10,087 bases of DNA from an uncultured Burkholderiales bacterium (lineage in GTDB: Bacteria; Pseudomonadota; Gammaproteobacteria; Burkholderiales; Burkholderiaceae_C): NCBI GenBank assembly GCA_903871865.1, contig CAIQIL010000660.1, positions 1 through 10,087 on the forward strand, read 5' to 3'. The position numbers were made by a program, and so were the translations under genes. The notes beneath the pieces are model-generated. The model did not search any database and was not told the DNA's origin. It was given only the letters and a program-made list of their open reading frames with translations. Below are positions 1 through 7,099 of this stretch, piece after piece (the first letter of the stretch is position 1; the number at the start of each line of letters is the position of its first letter).

Positions 1-838
1 CAAGCTGCGCCTGACCGGCGGTGAACCGCTGATGCGCCGCGACCTGGAGCGGCTGATCGCCCAACTGGCGGCCCTGCGCACATTGGACGGCACCCCGCCC
101 GAACTCACCTTGACCACCAATGGCGTGCTGCTGACCCGCAAGGCCCAGGCCTTGAAAGACGCCGGCCTGCAGCGCCTGACCGTGAGCCTGGACGCCCTGT
201 CCCCCGACATGTTCCAGCGCATGAGCGACAGCCAGACCGAGGTCGGCGAGGTGCTGGCCGGCATCGAGGCCGCCCAGCGCGTGGGCCTGGCACCGCTGAA
301 GGTCAACATGGTGGTGCAAAAGGGCGTGAACGATGGCGAGATCCTGCCCATGGCGCGCCACTTCCGCGGCACGGGCATCGAGCTGCGCTTCATCGAGTTC
401 ATGGACGTGGGCCAGACCAACCGCTGGGACATGGCCCACATGCTGCCCTCCAGCGACGTCCGCGCGCTGATCCACGCACAGCACCCACTGCAAGCTGCCG
501 ATGCCCCGCGCCACAGCGACACCGCCGAGCGCTGGGCCTATGCCGACGGCGCCGGGCACGTCGGCTTCATCTCCAGCGTGACCCAAGCCTTTTGCGGCGA
601 CTGCACGCGCCTGCGCCTGTCCACTGACGGGCGCCTCTACACCTGCCTGTTCGCCTCGCAAGGCCATGACCTGCGCAGCCTGCTGCGCGACGGCCACACC
701 GACGACGCCACGCTGACAGGCCGCATCGCTGCGCTCTGGCAGGGACGCACGGACCGCTATTCAGAGCTGCGCGGCCTGGACCAGCCCGGCGACCTGCCCG
801 ATGCCCCGCGCGTCGAGATGAGCTACATCGGCGGCTGA
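1..838 (+). CDS. moaA: GTP 3',8-cyclase MoaA, 3' part (5' end outside the window)
   Basis: Radical-SAM enzyme that, in the known family, turns GTP into 3',8-cyclo-7,8-dihydro-GTP, the first step of molybdenum cofactor synthesis. The frame is open from base 2 and 278 residues are visible. The segment begins with [15 protein letters not shown], the family's SAM-contacting GGEP region. The second iron-sulfur cluster site is intact: Cys codons at 593, 602 and 644 give the CX2CX13C spacing typical of MoaA. The protein ends in Gly-Gly, as functional MoaA proteins do. The N-terminal CX3CX2C cluster site lies upstream of the window, so roughly 90-100 residues are missing. The next gene, mobA, starts 4 bases after the stop, implying one transcript for cofactor synthesis and nucleotide attachment. 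Confidence 0.96.
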   Translation, partial: KLRLTGGEPLMRRDLERLIAQLAALRTLDGTPPELTLTTNGVLLTRKAQALKDAGLQRLTVSLDALSPDMFQRMSDSQTEVGEVLAGIEAAQRVGLAPLKVNMVVQKGVNDGEILPMARHFRGTGIELRFIEFMDVGQTNRWDMAHMLPSSDVRALIHAQHPLQAADAPRHSDTAERWAYADGAGHVGFISSVTQAFCGDCTRLRLSTDGRLYTCLFASQGHDLRSLLRDGHTDDATLTGRIAALWQGRTDRYSELRGLDQPGDLPDAPRVEMSYIGG

Positions 839-842
839 GCCC

Positions 843-1550
843 ATGGCCGTCCCTGGCCCCATCGCGGCATCACCCCAGCCTTCGCACACGGTCAGCGCCT
901 GGTTGCTGGCCGGTGGCGAAGGCCGGCGCATGCAAGGCCAGGACAAGGGGCTGGTGAGCTGGCAAGGGCGCCCGCTGGCCGCCTGGGTGCTGGACAGCCT
1001 CACCGCAGCAGAGGCACCGGGCCGCCTGAGCGCCATCGGCATCACCGCCAACCGCCACCCTGAGGGCTACCGCGACCTGCTGGCCCAATGCGACCCCGTG
1101 CGGCAGCAAGGCGTGCCACTGGCCGTGCCTGGCGGCGTGCTGCCCGACGACACCGACCTGCCCGAGCGCAGCGGCCCGATGGCCGGCATCCTCACGGCGC
1201 TGCGCCACAGCCACTCGGAGTGGGTGCTGGTGCTGCCGTGCGACACCCCCCGCTTGCCACACGAGCTGTGGCCCAAGCTCCTGCAAGCTGCTTTGCAGGC
1301 CCAGGCCGACATCGCTGTCCCCGTCACACAGGACACGGCTCCAGCCGCCGGCAGCGATGGCACGCGGCACCACTGGGTCTGCGCCCTGATGCGGCGGGGG
1401 GTGCTCGGGGAGATGCACGAGGCGTTCGTGAACGGTGAACGCAAAATAGGCCGCTGGACACAGACCCGGCCATGGGTCGGCGTATGCTTCGCCCCGGAGA
1501 CCGATTTTCAAAACATGAACACCCTGGAGACACTGCATGGCCGGGACTGA
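843..1550 (+). CDS. mobA: Molybdenum cofactor guanylyltransferase MobA
   Basis: Cytoplasmic nucleotidyltransferase that attaches GMP from GTP to Mo-molybdopterin to make the guanine dinucleotide cofactor used by DMSO-reductase-family enzymes. Of 235 residues, LLAGGEGRRMQGQDKG (21-36) is the GTP-binding LAGGxxxRMGGxDKG signature; NRH (70-72), SGPMAG (110-115), CDTP (133-136, with the family's metal-binding Asp) and NMNTLE (224-229) follow in the expected order. It is longer than E. coli MobA (about 195 residues): there is a short N-terminal extension, a Pro/Asp-rich stretch at about 85-109 and an Ala/Gly-rich loop at about 160-176. The start at 843 is taken because it follows moaA by 4 bases; the ribosome site is weak, suggesting coupling to moaA translation. 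The 3' end overlaps the acetyltransferase gene by 14 bases. Confidence 0.93.
   Translation: MAVPGPIAASPQPSHTVSAWLLAGGEGRRMQGQDKGLVSWQGRPLAAWVLDSLTAAEAPGRLSAIGITANRHPEGYRDLLAQCDPVRQQGVPLAVPGGVLPDDTDLPERSGPMAGILTALRHSHSEWVLVLPCDTPRLPHELWPKLLQAALQAQADIAVPVTQDTAPAAGSDGTRHHWVCALMRRGVLGEMHEAFVNGERKIGRWTQTRPWVGVCFAPETDFQNMNTLETLHGRD
1526..1530 (+). promoter_or_regulatory. Ribosome binding site of the GNAT gene
   Basis: GGAGA lies inside the last codons of mobA, 6 bases before the ATG at 1537. It supports that start and implies that the acetyltransferase is translated from the mobA message with its own ribosome site, although the two frames overlap. Confidence 0.6.
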
Positions 1551-2097
1551 GCCCACTGGGCAAGCACCCGCCGTGCGCATTTCGCGCGTGGCGCCAGCTC
1601 AGCTGAGCGCCTACAAAAGCCTGCGCGACGAGGCCCTGCGCCTGCACCCCGACGCTTTCGATGCCGACATCGAGAGCGAACAGGCGCGTCCGCCCGAAAG
1701 CTACCTGGGCCGCCTCGGCCTGGGCGAAACGCGCGGCGGTTCTTTCCTGCTGGGCGCCTGGTTGGGCCGGGACCTCATCGGCATGATCGGCCTGGAGCGC
1801 CAGACGCAGGCCAAGCTGCGCCACAGCGCCGAGCTCAACAGCATGATGGTCCACCCCGACCACACCGGCAGCGGCGTGGGCCTGATGCTGATCGAAGCCG
1901 CCATCGCCGAAGCCCGCCAGGCCCTGGGCCTGGAGCAGATCGTGTTGCGCGTGAGCACCTCCAGCCAATCGGCCATCCGCCTCTACGAGCGCGCAGGTTT
2001 CCAGGGCTGCGGCGTCTTGCCGCATGCCCTCAAGCTCGTCGACAAAACCGGCCAGGTGCGCTACTTCGACAAGCTCACCATGGTGCTCATCCTCTGA
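1537..2097 (+). CDS. GNAT-family N-acetyltransferase, substrate unknown
   Basis: A 186-residue protein with the acetyl-CoA-binding GNAT fold. Motif A is visible at about 105-125: a beta strand (ELNSMMVHPD), then HTGSGVG and a helix (LMLIEAAIAEAR). Motif B follows as VLRVSTSSQSAIRLYERAGF, the usual strand followed by the N-x-x-A-x-x-x-Y-x-x-x-GF-type end, with S in place of N. In the pyrophosphate loop the usual R/Q-x-x-G-x-G/A reads TGSGVG: both glycines are kept but the first residue is Thr. The gene overlaps mobA by 14 bases, so it is probably co-transcribed with moaA and mobA, but nothing in the sequence shows that it acts on molybdenum cofactor. It ends 18 bases from the convergent rnhA. 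Family assignment is firm; the substrate (small molecule, peptide or protein N-terminus) cannot be told. Confidence 0.88.
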   Translation: MAGTEPTGQAPAVRISRVAPAQLSAYKSLRDEALRLHPDAFDADIESEQARPPESYLGRLGLGETRGGSFLLGAWLGRDLIGMIGLERQTQAKLRHSAELNSMMVHPDHTGSGVGLMLIEAAIAEARQALGLEQIVLRVSTSSQSAIRLYERAGFQGCGVLPHALKLVDKTGQVRYFDKLTMVLIL

Positions 2098-2115
2098 GCC
2101 CGTGCTGAAGACAGC

Positions 2116-2565
2116 TCAGCGCGCCTCGGCCGCACCCCGGTTGGCCAGGCCATCGGCCCGCTCGTTGCCCGGGTCGCCCGCGTGGCCCTTCACCCAGTGC
2201 CAATCCACCTGGTGCTGGCGCGCCAGGTCTTCCAGGCGCATCCAGAGCTCGACGTTCTTGACCGGCTTGCCGTCGGCCGTCTTCCAGCCACGGCGCTTCC
2301 AGCCCGTGATCCACTCGGTGATGCCTTTGCGCACGTATTCGCTGTCGGTGTAGACCGCCACATGGCAATGCCGCTTGAGCACCTGCAGCGCCTCGATGAC
2401 GGCGGTGAGCTCCATGCGGTTGTTCGTGGTCAGCATCTCGCCGCCCCACATCTCTTTTTCGTGGGGGCCACTGACCATCCACACACCCCAGCCACCACGG
2501 CCGGGGTTGCCCTTGCAGGCGCCATCGGTGTAGACGACCACCGAGGGCTTGCTTGCCTCACTCAT
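2116..2565 (-). CDS. rnhA: Ribonuclease HI
   Basis: Endonuclease that cuts the RNA strand of RNA:DNA hybrids, clearing R-loops and replication primers. The 149-residue protein has the family's normal length and the full active site: D14 in [12 protein letters not shown]52 in [11 protein letters not shown]74 in YTDSEYV, H128 in WVKGHAG and D138 in GNERAD. These match E. coli D10/E48/D70/H124/D134 with a constant offset of four. The basic protrusion that helps bind the hybrid is present (residues about 80-102, with KRRGWK). The start ATG overlaps the end of the upstream methyltransferase gene by 8 bases (ATGAGTGA holds this start and that stop), so translational coupling is likely. In E. coli, rnhA is adjacent to dnaQ; here the far side is the convergent GNAT gene. 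No convincing terminator hairpin is seen in the 18-base gap. Confidence 0.97.
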   Translation of the reverse strand: MSEASKPSVVVYTDGACKGNPGRGGWGVWMVSGPHEKEMWGGEMLTTNNRMELTAVIEALQVLKRHCHVAVYTDSEYVRKGITEWITGWKRRGWKTADGKPVKNVELWMRLEDLARQHQVDWHWVKGHAGDPGNERADGLANRGAAEAR

Positions 2566-3397
2566 GCTTGCTCACGTTCCTTGTTGTGCCGCGCTGCGCG
2601 ACCACGGCGGGTGCCGCGGCCGCATGCATGCGGGCTTTCTTGACCTTGCCCACCAGGTGCATGCCGCGCACCCGCTTGACGGCCACCACGAAATACACCG
2701 CGCCCAGGACGGGCCACCAGCGGTCACCCGCGTGCTCCATCCAGCGCAGCCGATCCCAGGATGATGCCTGACGCACCATGGGCCGGTAGCACCCGAAGCA
2801 TCCGCCCTCCACCTCCAGGTCGAGCAGGCGCAACCAGTCGCGCAGCCGCCAGTAGGCGATGAACTCGCCCTGCGGCAAGACCAAGGCGGGCTTGACACCC
2901 CAACGCCCCATGCGCTGCCACAAGCCCCACAGGCTGGCCGGGTTGAAGCCGGCAATCACCACCCGCCCTTCAGGCACCAACACGCGCTCGACCTCGCGCA
3001 GCGTATGGTGAGGGTCGCGCGCCAGCTCCAGCGCGTGCGGCAAAACCACCAGGTCCAGGCTGTTCGATGGGAAAGGCAGCGACTCGAAGTCACAACGCAG
3101 GCTGAACGGCGCGCCACACAAAAGGCTGCTGTCGATCTCCACAGGCCCATGCACCAGGGGCGCCAACTCGGCCGGCGGGCTCCAATGCTGGTAGGCTGTG
3201 TCCAGTGCCAGCCAGCGGTGCTGCATGCGGTTGGCCCGCAAGGCGTCCAGCTCGGGCAGGCCCAGTTGCAACGCATGGAAGCCGAAGATGTCGGCCACCA
3301 GCCTGTCCATCTGCTGCTGCTCCCACTCCAGCAAGGCCTGACCTGGCGTCAAGGCCAACCAGGGGTGCAATTCAACGATGGGATCGACTTTGCTCAT
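2558..3397 (-). CDS. YafS-like class I SAM-dependent methyltransferase, function unknown
   Basis: A 279-residue protein resembling E. coli YafS, which also sits between gloB and rnhA. Shared features are an aromatic N-terminal stretch ([11 protein letters not shown], about 37-47), then the later half of a Methyltransf_11-type fold: [21 protein letters not shown] (103-123, strand-loop-strand around motifs II-IV) and [17 protein letters not shown] (128-144), followed by [15 protein letters not shown] (145-159). The glycine-rich GxGxG loop of motif I is not visible. The C-terminal 40 residues are basic and Ala-rich. The ATG at 3397 is preferred; the frame stays open to a TTG at 3430, which would add 11 residues and overlap gloB further. 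The start codon shares bases with that of divergent gloB, and the stop overlaps rnhA. Substrate unknown; catalytic activity is plausible but unproven. Confidence 0.85.
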   Translation of the reverse strand: MSKVDPIVELHPWLALTPGQALLEWEQQQMDRLVADIFGFHALQLGLPELDALRANRMQHRWLALDTAYQHWSPPAELAPLVHGPVEIDSSLLCGAPFSLRCDFESLPFPSNSLDLVVLPHALELARDPHHTLREVERVLVPEGRVVIAGFNPASLWGLWQRMGRWGVKPALVLPQGEFIAYWRLRDWLRLLDLEVEGGCFGCYRPMVRQASSWDRLRWMEHAGDRWWPVLGAVYFVVAVKRVRGMHLVGKVKKARMHAAAAPAVVAQRGTTRNVSKHE

Positions 3398-4172
3398 GGA
3401 TCTGCTTGCCCTGCCCGCCTTCACCGACAACTACATCTGGATGCTTCACAACGGCCGCGAGGCACTGGTGGTCGATCCGGGCGACGCCGCACCCGTGAAG
3501 CAGGCGCTCAGCGATGCCGGACTGACCTTGTCTGCCATTCTAGTGACCCATCATCACATGGACCATGTGGGTGGGCTGGCCGCACTGCAGCGCGAAGGCC
3601 TGCCAGTGTACGGACCCCGCCACGAAGACATCGCCGGGATCACACATCCCCTGGGCGAAGGCGATGCCGTGCCATGGTGCGGGCTGAGCCTGCAGGTGCT
3701 GGACGTGCCTGGCCACACCCGCGGCCACATCGCCTACTTCCTGCCCGATGGGCTGGGGTCGCTGGACCCAGATCCGGTGCTCTTCGCAGGTGACACACTT
3801 TTTTCAGCTGGATGCGGTCGCGTCTTCGATGGCACCATCGATCAGCTGTACGATAGCCTCCTGAAGTTGTCGCGCCTGCCGGATGCCACCCGCATCTGTT
3901 GCACGCACGAATACACGCTCGGCAACCTGCGGTTCGCGCAGGCGGTCGAACCCCACAACCCAGCGTTGGTCAGCCACACGGCCCACTGCGAAGCCTTGCG
4001 CGCGCAGCTGTTGCCCACACTGCCCAGCACCTTGCGCGTCGAAAAGGGCATCAACCCATTTCTGCGCTGCACCCAATCCGACGTGGTGGCCAGTGCCCTG
4101 GAGCATGGCGCCGAGGATGCCCGCCCACAGGCCATCTTTGCCGCATTGCGTCAATGGAAAAACCGTTTCTGA
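3396..4172 (+). CDS. gloB: Hydroxyacylglutathione hydrolase (glyoxalase II)
   Basis: Metallo-beta-lactamase-fold thiolesterase that hydrolyses S-D-lactoylglutathione to D-lactate and glutathione, the second step of methylglyoxal detoxification. The 258-residue form has the binuclear metal site: T51-H-H-H-M-D-H57 (THxHxDH), H107 and H111 in GHTRGH, D133 in FAGDTLFSAGCGR, and H171 in CTHEYTLGN. The substrate-binding C-terminal helical domain includes RVEKGINPFLR (214-224). The ATG at 3396 is chosen because [17 protein letters not shown] matches the family N-terminus; an in-frame ATG at 3378 would add six residues. Either start lies against or inside the divergent methyltransferase gene, so the promoter must lie within that gene. 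mltD begins 2 bases after the stop or overlaps it. Confidence 0.95.
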   Translation: MDLLALPAFTDNYIWMLHNGREALVVDPGDAAPVKQALSDAGLTLSAILVTHHHMDHVGGLAALQREGLPVYGPRHEDIAGITHPLGEGDAVPWCGLSLQVLDVPGHTRGHIAYFLPDGLGSLDPDPVLFAGDTLFSAGCGRVFDGTIDQLYDSLLKLSRLPDATRICCTHEYTLGNLRFAQAVEPHNPALVSHTAHCEALRAQLLPTLPSTLRVEKGINPFLRCTQSDVVASALEHGAEDARPQAIFAALRQWKNRF

Positions 4173-4174
4173 CG

Positions 4175-6010
4175 ATGAACGCCTCTCGCTTGATTCACCC
4201 GATTCAACGTGCCCTGCTGCTGAGCCTGACCACCGTTTCCGCCTTCGTGCTGTCCGCCTGCGGCAGCGTGGTGGAGAACCGTGCCGCCGATGCGGGAAGC
4301 TCAGCCCGTGACACCCGCGATGTCCGTGAAGCCCGCGAGGCGCGTCCGCTTCGCAACTTCGACCCCGACGCCCTGATCCGCCAATCGCCCACGGCCGCTC
4401 GGGGCACGGACCGCAACCTGACCCGCCAGGATCCGACCTCCGGCCTGCGCGTGGACATCAACACCCCGATGGCCGCCGCCAACCGCCAGGACGGCGCTGC
4501 CTCCGCGGAAGCCCTGGACGCCATCGGCACCCCGACGGACCCGTTGCGCCCCGACGCCACGCTGAACCTCTCGGACGCCAACGCCACGCAAGACCTCTGG
4601 GGCCGCATCCGCAAGGGCTACGCCCTGCCCGAGTTGCAGTCCGAGCTGGTCGCTGACCACGAGCGCTGGTACGCCAGCCGCCCCGATTACGTGCAGCGCA
4701 TGACCGACCGCGGCAGCCGCTACCTCTTCCACGTGGTCGAGGAAATCAACCGCCGCAACATGCCCACCGAGCTGGCTTTGCGGCCCTTCATCGAAAGCGC
4801 GTTCAACCCGCAGGCCATGTCCTCGGCACGCGCCTCGGGCATGTGGCAGTTCATGCCCGCCACCGGCAAGGACTTCGAACTCAAGCAGAACCTCTTCCGC
4901 GACGACCGCCGCGACGTGCTGGCCTCCACCCGCGCTGCACTCGACTACCTGCAGCGCCTCAACCGCATGTTCGGTGACTGGCACCTCGCCCTGGCTGCCT
5001 ACAACTGGGGCGAAGGCAATGTGCAGAAGGCGATCGCGCGCAACCAGCGCCAGGGCCTGCCCACCGACTACCTCAGCCTCAACATGCCGCCCGAGACGCG
5101 CAATTACGTGCCCAAGCTGCACGCCGTGCGCAACATCGTGATGCAGCCCGAGCGCTTTGGCCTGAGCCTGCCGCCAGTGGAGAACCACCCCTACTTCGTG
5201 AGCGTGCCCATCCAGCGCGACATGGACCTGGCCCTGGCCGCCCGCCTGGCCGGCCTGCCGCAAGACGAGTTCAAAGCGCTCAACCCCTCGCAGAACAAGC
5301 CCGTCATCCTGGCCGCAGGCACACCGCAAGTGCTGCTGCCTTACGACAACGCCAACCTCTTCGTGCAAAGCCTGGGCAAGCACAAAGGCCCGCTGGCGTC
5401 CTGGACGGCCTGGCAGGTGCCCAGCACCATGCGCCCGGGCGATGCCGCCAAACGGGTCGGCATGAGCGAGACCGGCTTGCGCGAGCTCAACCACATCCCA
5501 CCGAAGATGCTGGTCAAGGCTGGCTCGACGCTGCTGGTGCCCCGCCCCGAACACCGTGAGCAGGACGTCTCCGAGGCCCTGGCCGACAACGCCATGATGG
5601 CCCTGGCCCCCGACCTGCCGCCCCTGCGCCGCGTGAGCTTCAAGGCCGGCAAGCGCGACTCTGTGGCCAGCGTGGCCAAGCGTTACCGCGTGTCGGCCCA
5701 ACAAGTCGCGCAGTGGAACCACACCTCGGCTTCGGCCAACTTTGGCAAGGGCCAGAGCGTGACCGTGCTTGTGCCTGCAGGCAATGCCGTGGCCGCCAAG
5801 TCGGGTGCCCAGACTGGCAACCAGGCGCGCCGCGCAGAGCCTGCGAACAGCAAGACGGCTTCTGCAGTGGCCTCACGCCGCAGTGCCGTTCGTGTGGCCA
5901 GTGCCGCACCGGCAGCACGATCGGCCTCGGTGTCCCGCAGCAATGGCAACACCAAGCTGCGCTCCGCACCCGCCCGCAACACGCGCATCCGCGTGGCCAG
6001 CGCGCGCTGA
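4175..6010 (+). CDS. mltD: Membrane-bound lytic murein transglycosylase D, lipoprotein with LysM repeats
   Basis: Periplasmic enzyme that cleaves peptidoglycan glycan strands to 1,6-anhydromuramic ends. From the ATG at 4175 (611 residues) the N-terminus is a lipoprotein signal with lipobox LSAC, lipidated Cys29. A charged Arg/Asp/Glu-rich, probably disordered stretch (about 38-130) precedes the SLT domain (about 190-330): FIESAFNPQAMSSARASGMW holds the presumed catalytic Glu207, then FMPATG and LALAAYNWGEGNV. A weak LysM-like unit lies at about 410-458 and a clearer one at 486-534. The last 77 residues are strongly basic. At 611 residues it is longer than E. coli MltD (about 450). An in-frame ATG at 4154 would add seven residues and overlap gloB; neither start has a strong ribosome site. 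The stop faces recR across 2 bases. Confidence 0.92.
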   Translation: MNASRLIHPIQRALLLSLTTVSAFVLSACGSVVENRAADAGSSARDTRDVREAREARPLRNFDPDALIRQSPTAARGTDRNLTRQDPTSGLRVDINTPMAAANRQDGAASAEALDAIGTPTDPLRPDATLNLSDANATQDLWGRIRKGYALPELQSELVADHERWYASRPDYVQRMTDRGSRYLFHVVEEINRRNMPTELALRPFIESAFNPQAMSSARASGMWQFMPATGKDFELKQNLFRDDRRDVLASTRAALDYLQRLNRMFGDWHLALAAYNWGEGNVQKAIARNQRQGLPTDYLSLNMPPETRNYVPKLHAVRNIVMQPERFGLSLPPVENHPYFVSVPIQRDMDLALAARLAGLPQDEFKALNPSQNKPVILAAGTPQVLLPYDNANLFVQSLGKHKGPLASWTAWQVPSTMRPGDAAKRVGMSETGLRELNHIPPKMLVKAGSTLLVPRPEHREQDVSEALADNAMMALAPDLPPLRRVSFKAGKRDSVASVAKRYRVSAQQVAQWNHTSASANFGKGQSVTVLVPAGNAVAAKSGAQTGNQARRAEPANSKTASAVASRRSAVRVASAAPAARSASVSRSNGNTKLRSAPARNTRIRVASAR

Positions 6011-6018
6011 GCTCAGCG
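6005..6018. repeat. 14-bp perfect palindrome containing both convergent stop codons
   Basis: CGCTGAGCTCAGCG is its own reverse complement. It contains the mltD stop (TGA, 6008-6010) and the recR stop (TCA on the plus strand, 6013-6015). As RNA it could only form a 5-bp stem with a 4-base loop, and no U tract follows on either side, so it is a poor intrinsic terminator. Confidence 0.6.
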
Positions 6019-6600
6019 GCGGTCCATGAACGCATGGGCGATGGTGCCCAGGTCCACGTACTCCAGCTCACTGCCCACCGGCACACCGCGCGCCAAGCGC
6101 GTCACCTTGAGCCCGCGGGCTCGGAGTTGCTCGCTCAGCACATGGGCGGTGGCTTCGCCCTCGGCATGGAAGCTCGTGGCCAGGATGACCTCCTGCACCA
6201 CGCCATCGCTGGCGCGCTCCAGCAGGGCCGACATGCCAATGTCGCGCGGGCCCACGCCGTCCAGCGGGCTGATGCGCCCCATCAAAACGAAATACAAACC
6301 GCGGTAACTGCCGGTGCGCTCCAGCGCGGCCTGGTCGGCTGGGCTCTCGACCACGCACAGCAACTGTCGCTCACGCGTTTCATCCAGGCAAACCTCACAG
6401 ACCGGTTCGTGGCTGAAGGTGTAGCAGCGCGCGCAATGCTTGACCTCCGACACCGCCGTTTCCAAGGCCTTGGCCAAGCGCAGGGCCGAAGGACGGTCGT
6501 GCTGCAACAGGTGGTAGGCCATGCGCTGCGCCGACTTCTGCCCCACGCCAGGCAGGCAGCGCAGGCTGTCGATGAGGGCGTCGAGTGCGGCGTCGGCCAT
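6013..6600 (-). CDS. recR: Recombination mediator protein RecR
   Basis: Partner of RecO (and RecF) that loads RecA on gapped, SSB-coated DNA. The 195-residue protein has the family layout: N-terminal helix-hairpin-helix [13 protein letters not shown] (16-28), a zinc site with C56, C59, C68 and C71, then a Toprim domain from about 80 ([23 protein letters not shown] and AEGEATA), and the C-terminal [14 protein letters not shown] (170-183). In the Toprim segment the usual ATNP reads ATSF. The gene is last in the dnaX-ebfC-recR cluster, 41 bases after ebfC. No strong ribosome site precedes the ATG. Its stop lies 2 bases from the convergent mltD stop. Confidence 0.97.
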   Translation of the reverse strand: MADAALDALIDSLRCLPGVGQKSAQRMAYHLLQHDRPSALRLAKALETAVSEVKHCARCYTFSHEPVCEVCLDETRERQLLCVVESPADQAALERTGSYRGLYFVLMGRISPLDGVGPRDIGMSALLERASDGVVQEVILATSFHAEGEATAHVLSEQLRARGLKVTRLARGVPVGSELEYVDLGTIAHAFMDRR

Positions 6601-6641
6601 GGTCGTCGGTGTCGTCAGTCGTTCAAGCGTTCCAGGCGGCG

Positions 6642-6968
6642 TCAGAACGGCAGCTTCATGCCCGGGGGCATCGGCATGCCTGCCGTCAGGCGGCCCAGCT
6701 TCTCCTGGCTGGTCGTCTCGGCGCGGCGGGCTGCGTCGTTGAAGGCGGCGGCCACCAGGTCTTCCAGCATGTCCTTGTCATCGGCCAGCAGGCTGGGGTC
6801 GATGGTCACGCGGCGCACCTCGTGCTTGCAGGTCATCAGCACCTTGACCAAACCCGAACCCGATTGACCCTCGACCTCGATGTGCGCCAGCTCGTCCTGG
6901 GCCTTCTTGAGGTTGTCCTGCATCTGCTGGGCCTGTTTCATCAGGCCGGCAAGTTGTCCTTTGAGCAT
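6642..6968 (-). CDS. ebfC: YbaB/EbfC-family nucleoid-associated protein
   Basis: Small DNA-binding protein of the YbaB/EbfC family, forming a tweezer-like dimer; its exact role in this organism is unknown. The 108-residue protein matches the usual length (E. coli YbaB has 109). The N-terminal helix [26 protein letters not shown] (about 9-34), the GLVKV strand, [24 protein letters not shown] and the PPGMKLPF C-terminus are all typical. The ATG at 6968 is preferred to an upstream in-frame GTG at 7010, because the family N-terminus begins here and AAAGGA lies 6 bases before it. It sits between dnaX and recR, as in many proteobacteria, pointing to a shared transcript. Confidence 0.95.
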   Translation of the reverse strand: MLKGQLAGLMKQAQQMQDNLKKAQDELAHIEVEGQSGSGLVKVLMTCKHEVRRVTIDPSLLADDKDMLEDLVAAAFNDAARRAETTSQEKLGRLTAGMPMPPGMKLPF

Positions 6969-6974
6969 GGCTCG

Positions 6975-6980
6975 TCCTTT
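6975..6980 (-). promoter_or_regulatory. Ribosome binding site of ebfC
   Basis: AAAGGA on the minus strand, 6 bases before the ATG at 6968. It fixes the start of ebfC and argues against the longer GTG-initiated form at 7010. Confidence 0.7.
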
Positions 6981-7000
6981 CTTGTCTGACTTTGGAAGCT

Positions 7001-7022
7001 GGGCGCGCACTCAGGCGCGCCC
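7001..7022 (-). other. GC-rich stem-loop between dnaX and ebfC
   Basis: GGGCGCGC and GCGCGCCC form a perfect 8-bp stem with a 6-base loop. It lies 77 bases after the dnaX stop and 32 bases before the ebfC start. No T tract follows on the minus strand, so it is not a standard intrinsic terminator. It could be a partial terminator, a barrier to 3' exonucleases or an RNA-processing site. The remainder of the 131-base gap shows nothing else clear. Confidence 0.5.
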
Positions 7023-7099
7023 CTGGGGTGGATTGTCGCCGGGAACTCTCGCCAGATGCGGCAAGCGCGGGGTGTGTGGCGAGATGGGGCAAGCAGGGA

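Noticed and set aside
1067..1444. Extra open frames inside mobA on both strands
   Set aside because: Both lack motifs and are alternative-frame shadows of a well-supported gene in GC-rich DNA.
2094..2119. Hairpin CTGAG/CTCAG between the GNAT gene and rnhA as a bidirectional terminator
   Set aside because: Only a 5-bp stem with a 16-base loop and no T run on either side.
3378..3395. Upstream ATG of gloB adding six residues
   Set aside because: The family N-terminus begins at the [12 protein letters not shown] (3396). The upstream ATG has only a distant AGGGG (12-base gap), so it is kept only as an alternative.
3398..3430. TTG start giving an 11-residue longer methyltransferase
   Set aside because: Rare start codon, no ribosome site seen, and deeper overlap with gloB; the ATG at 3397 is simpler.
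4301..5722. Long open frame (473 codons) on the minus strand opposite mltD
   Set aside because: The composition is that of a GC-rich antisense shadow, there are no recognisable motifs, and mltD on the other strand has clear SLT and LysM domains.
6969..7010. GTG start for a 122-residue EbfC
   Set aside because: The added 14 residues do not look like the family, and AAAGGA correctly spaced before the ATG at 6968 fixes the shorter form.
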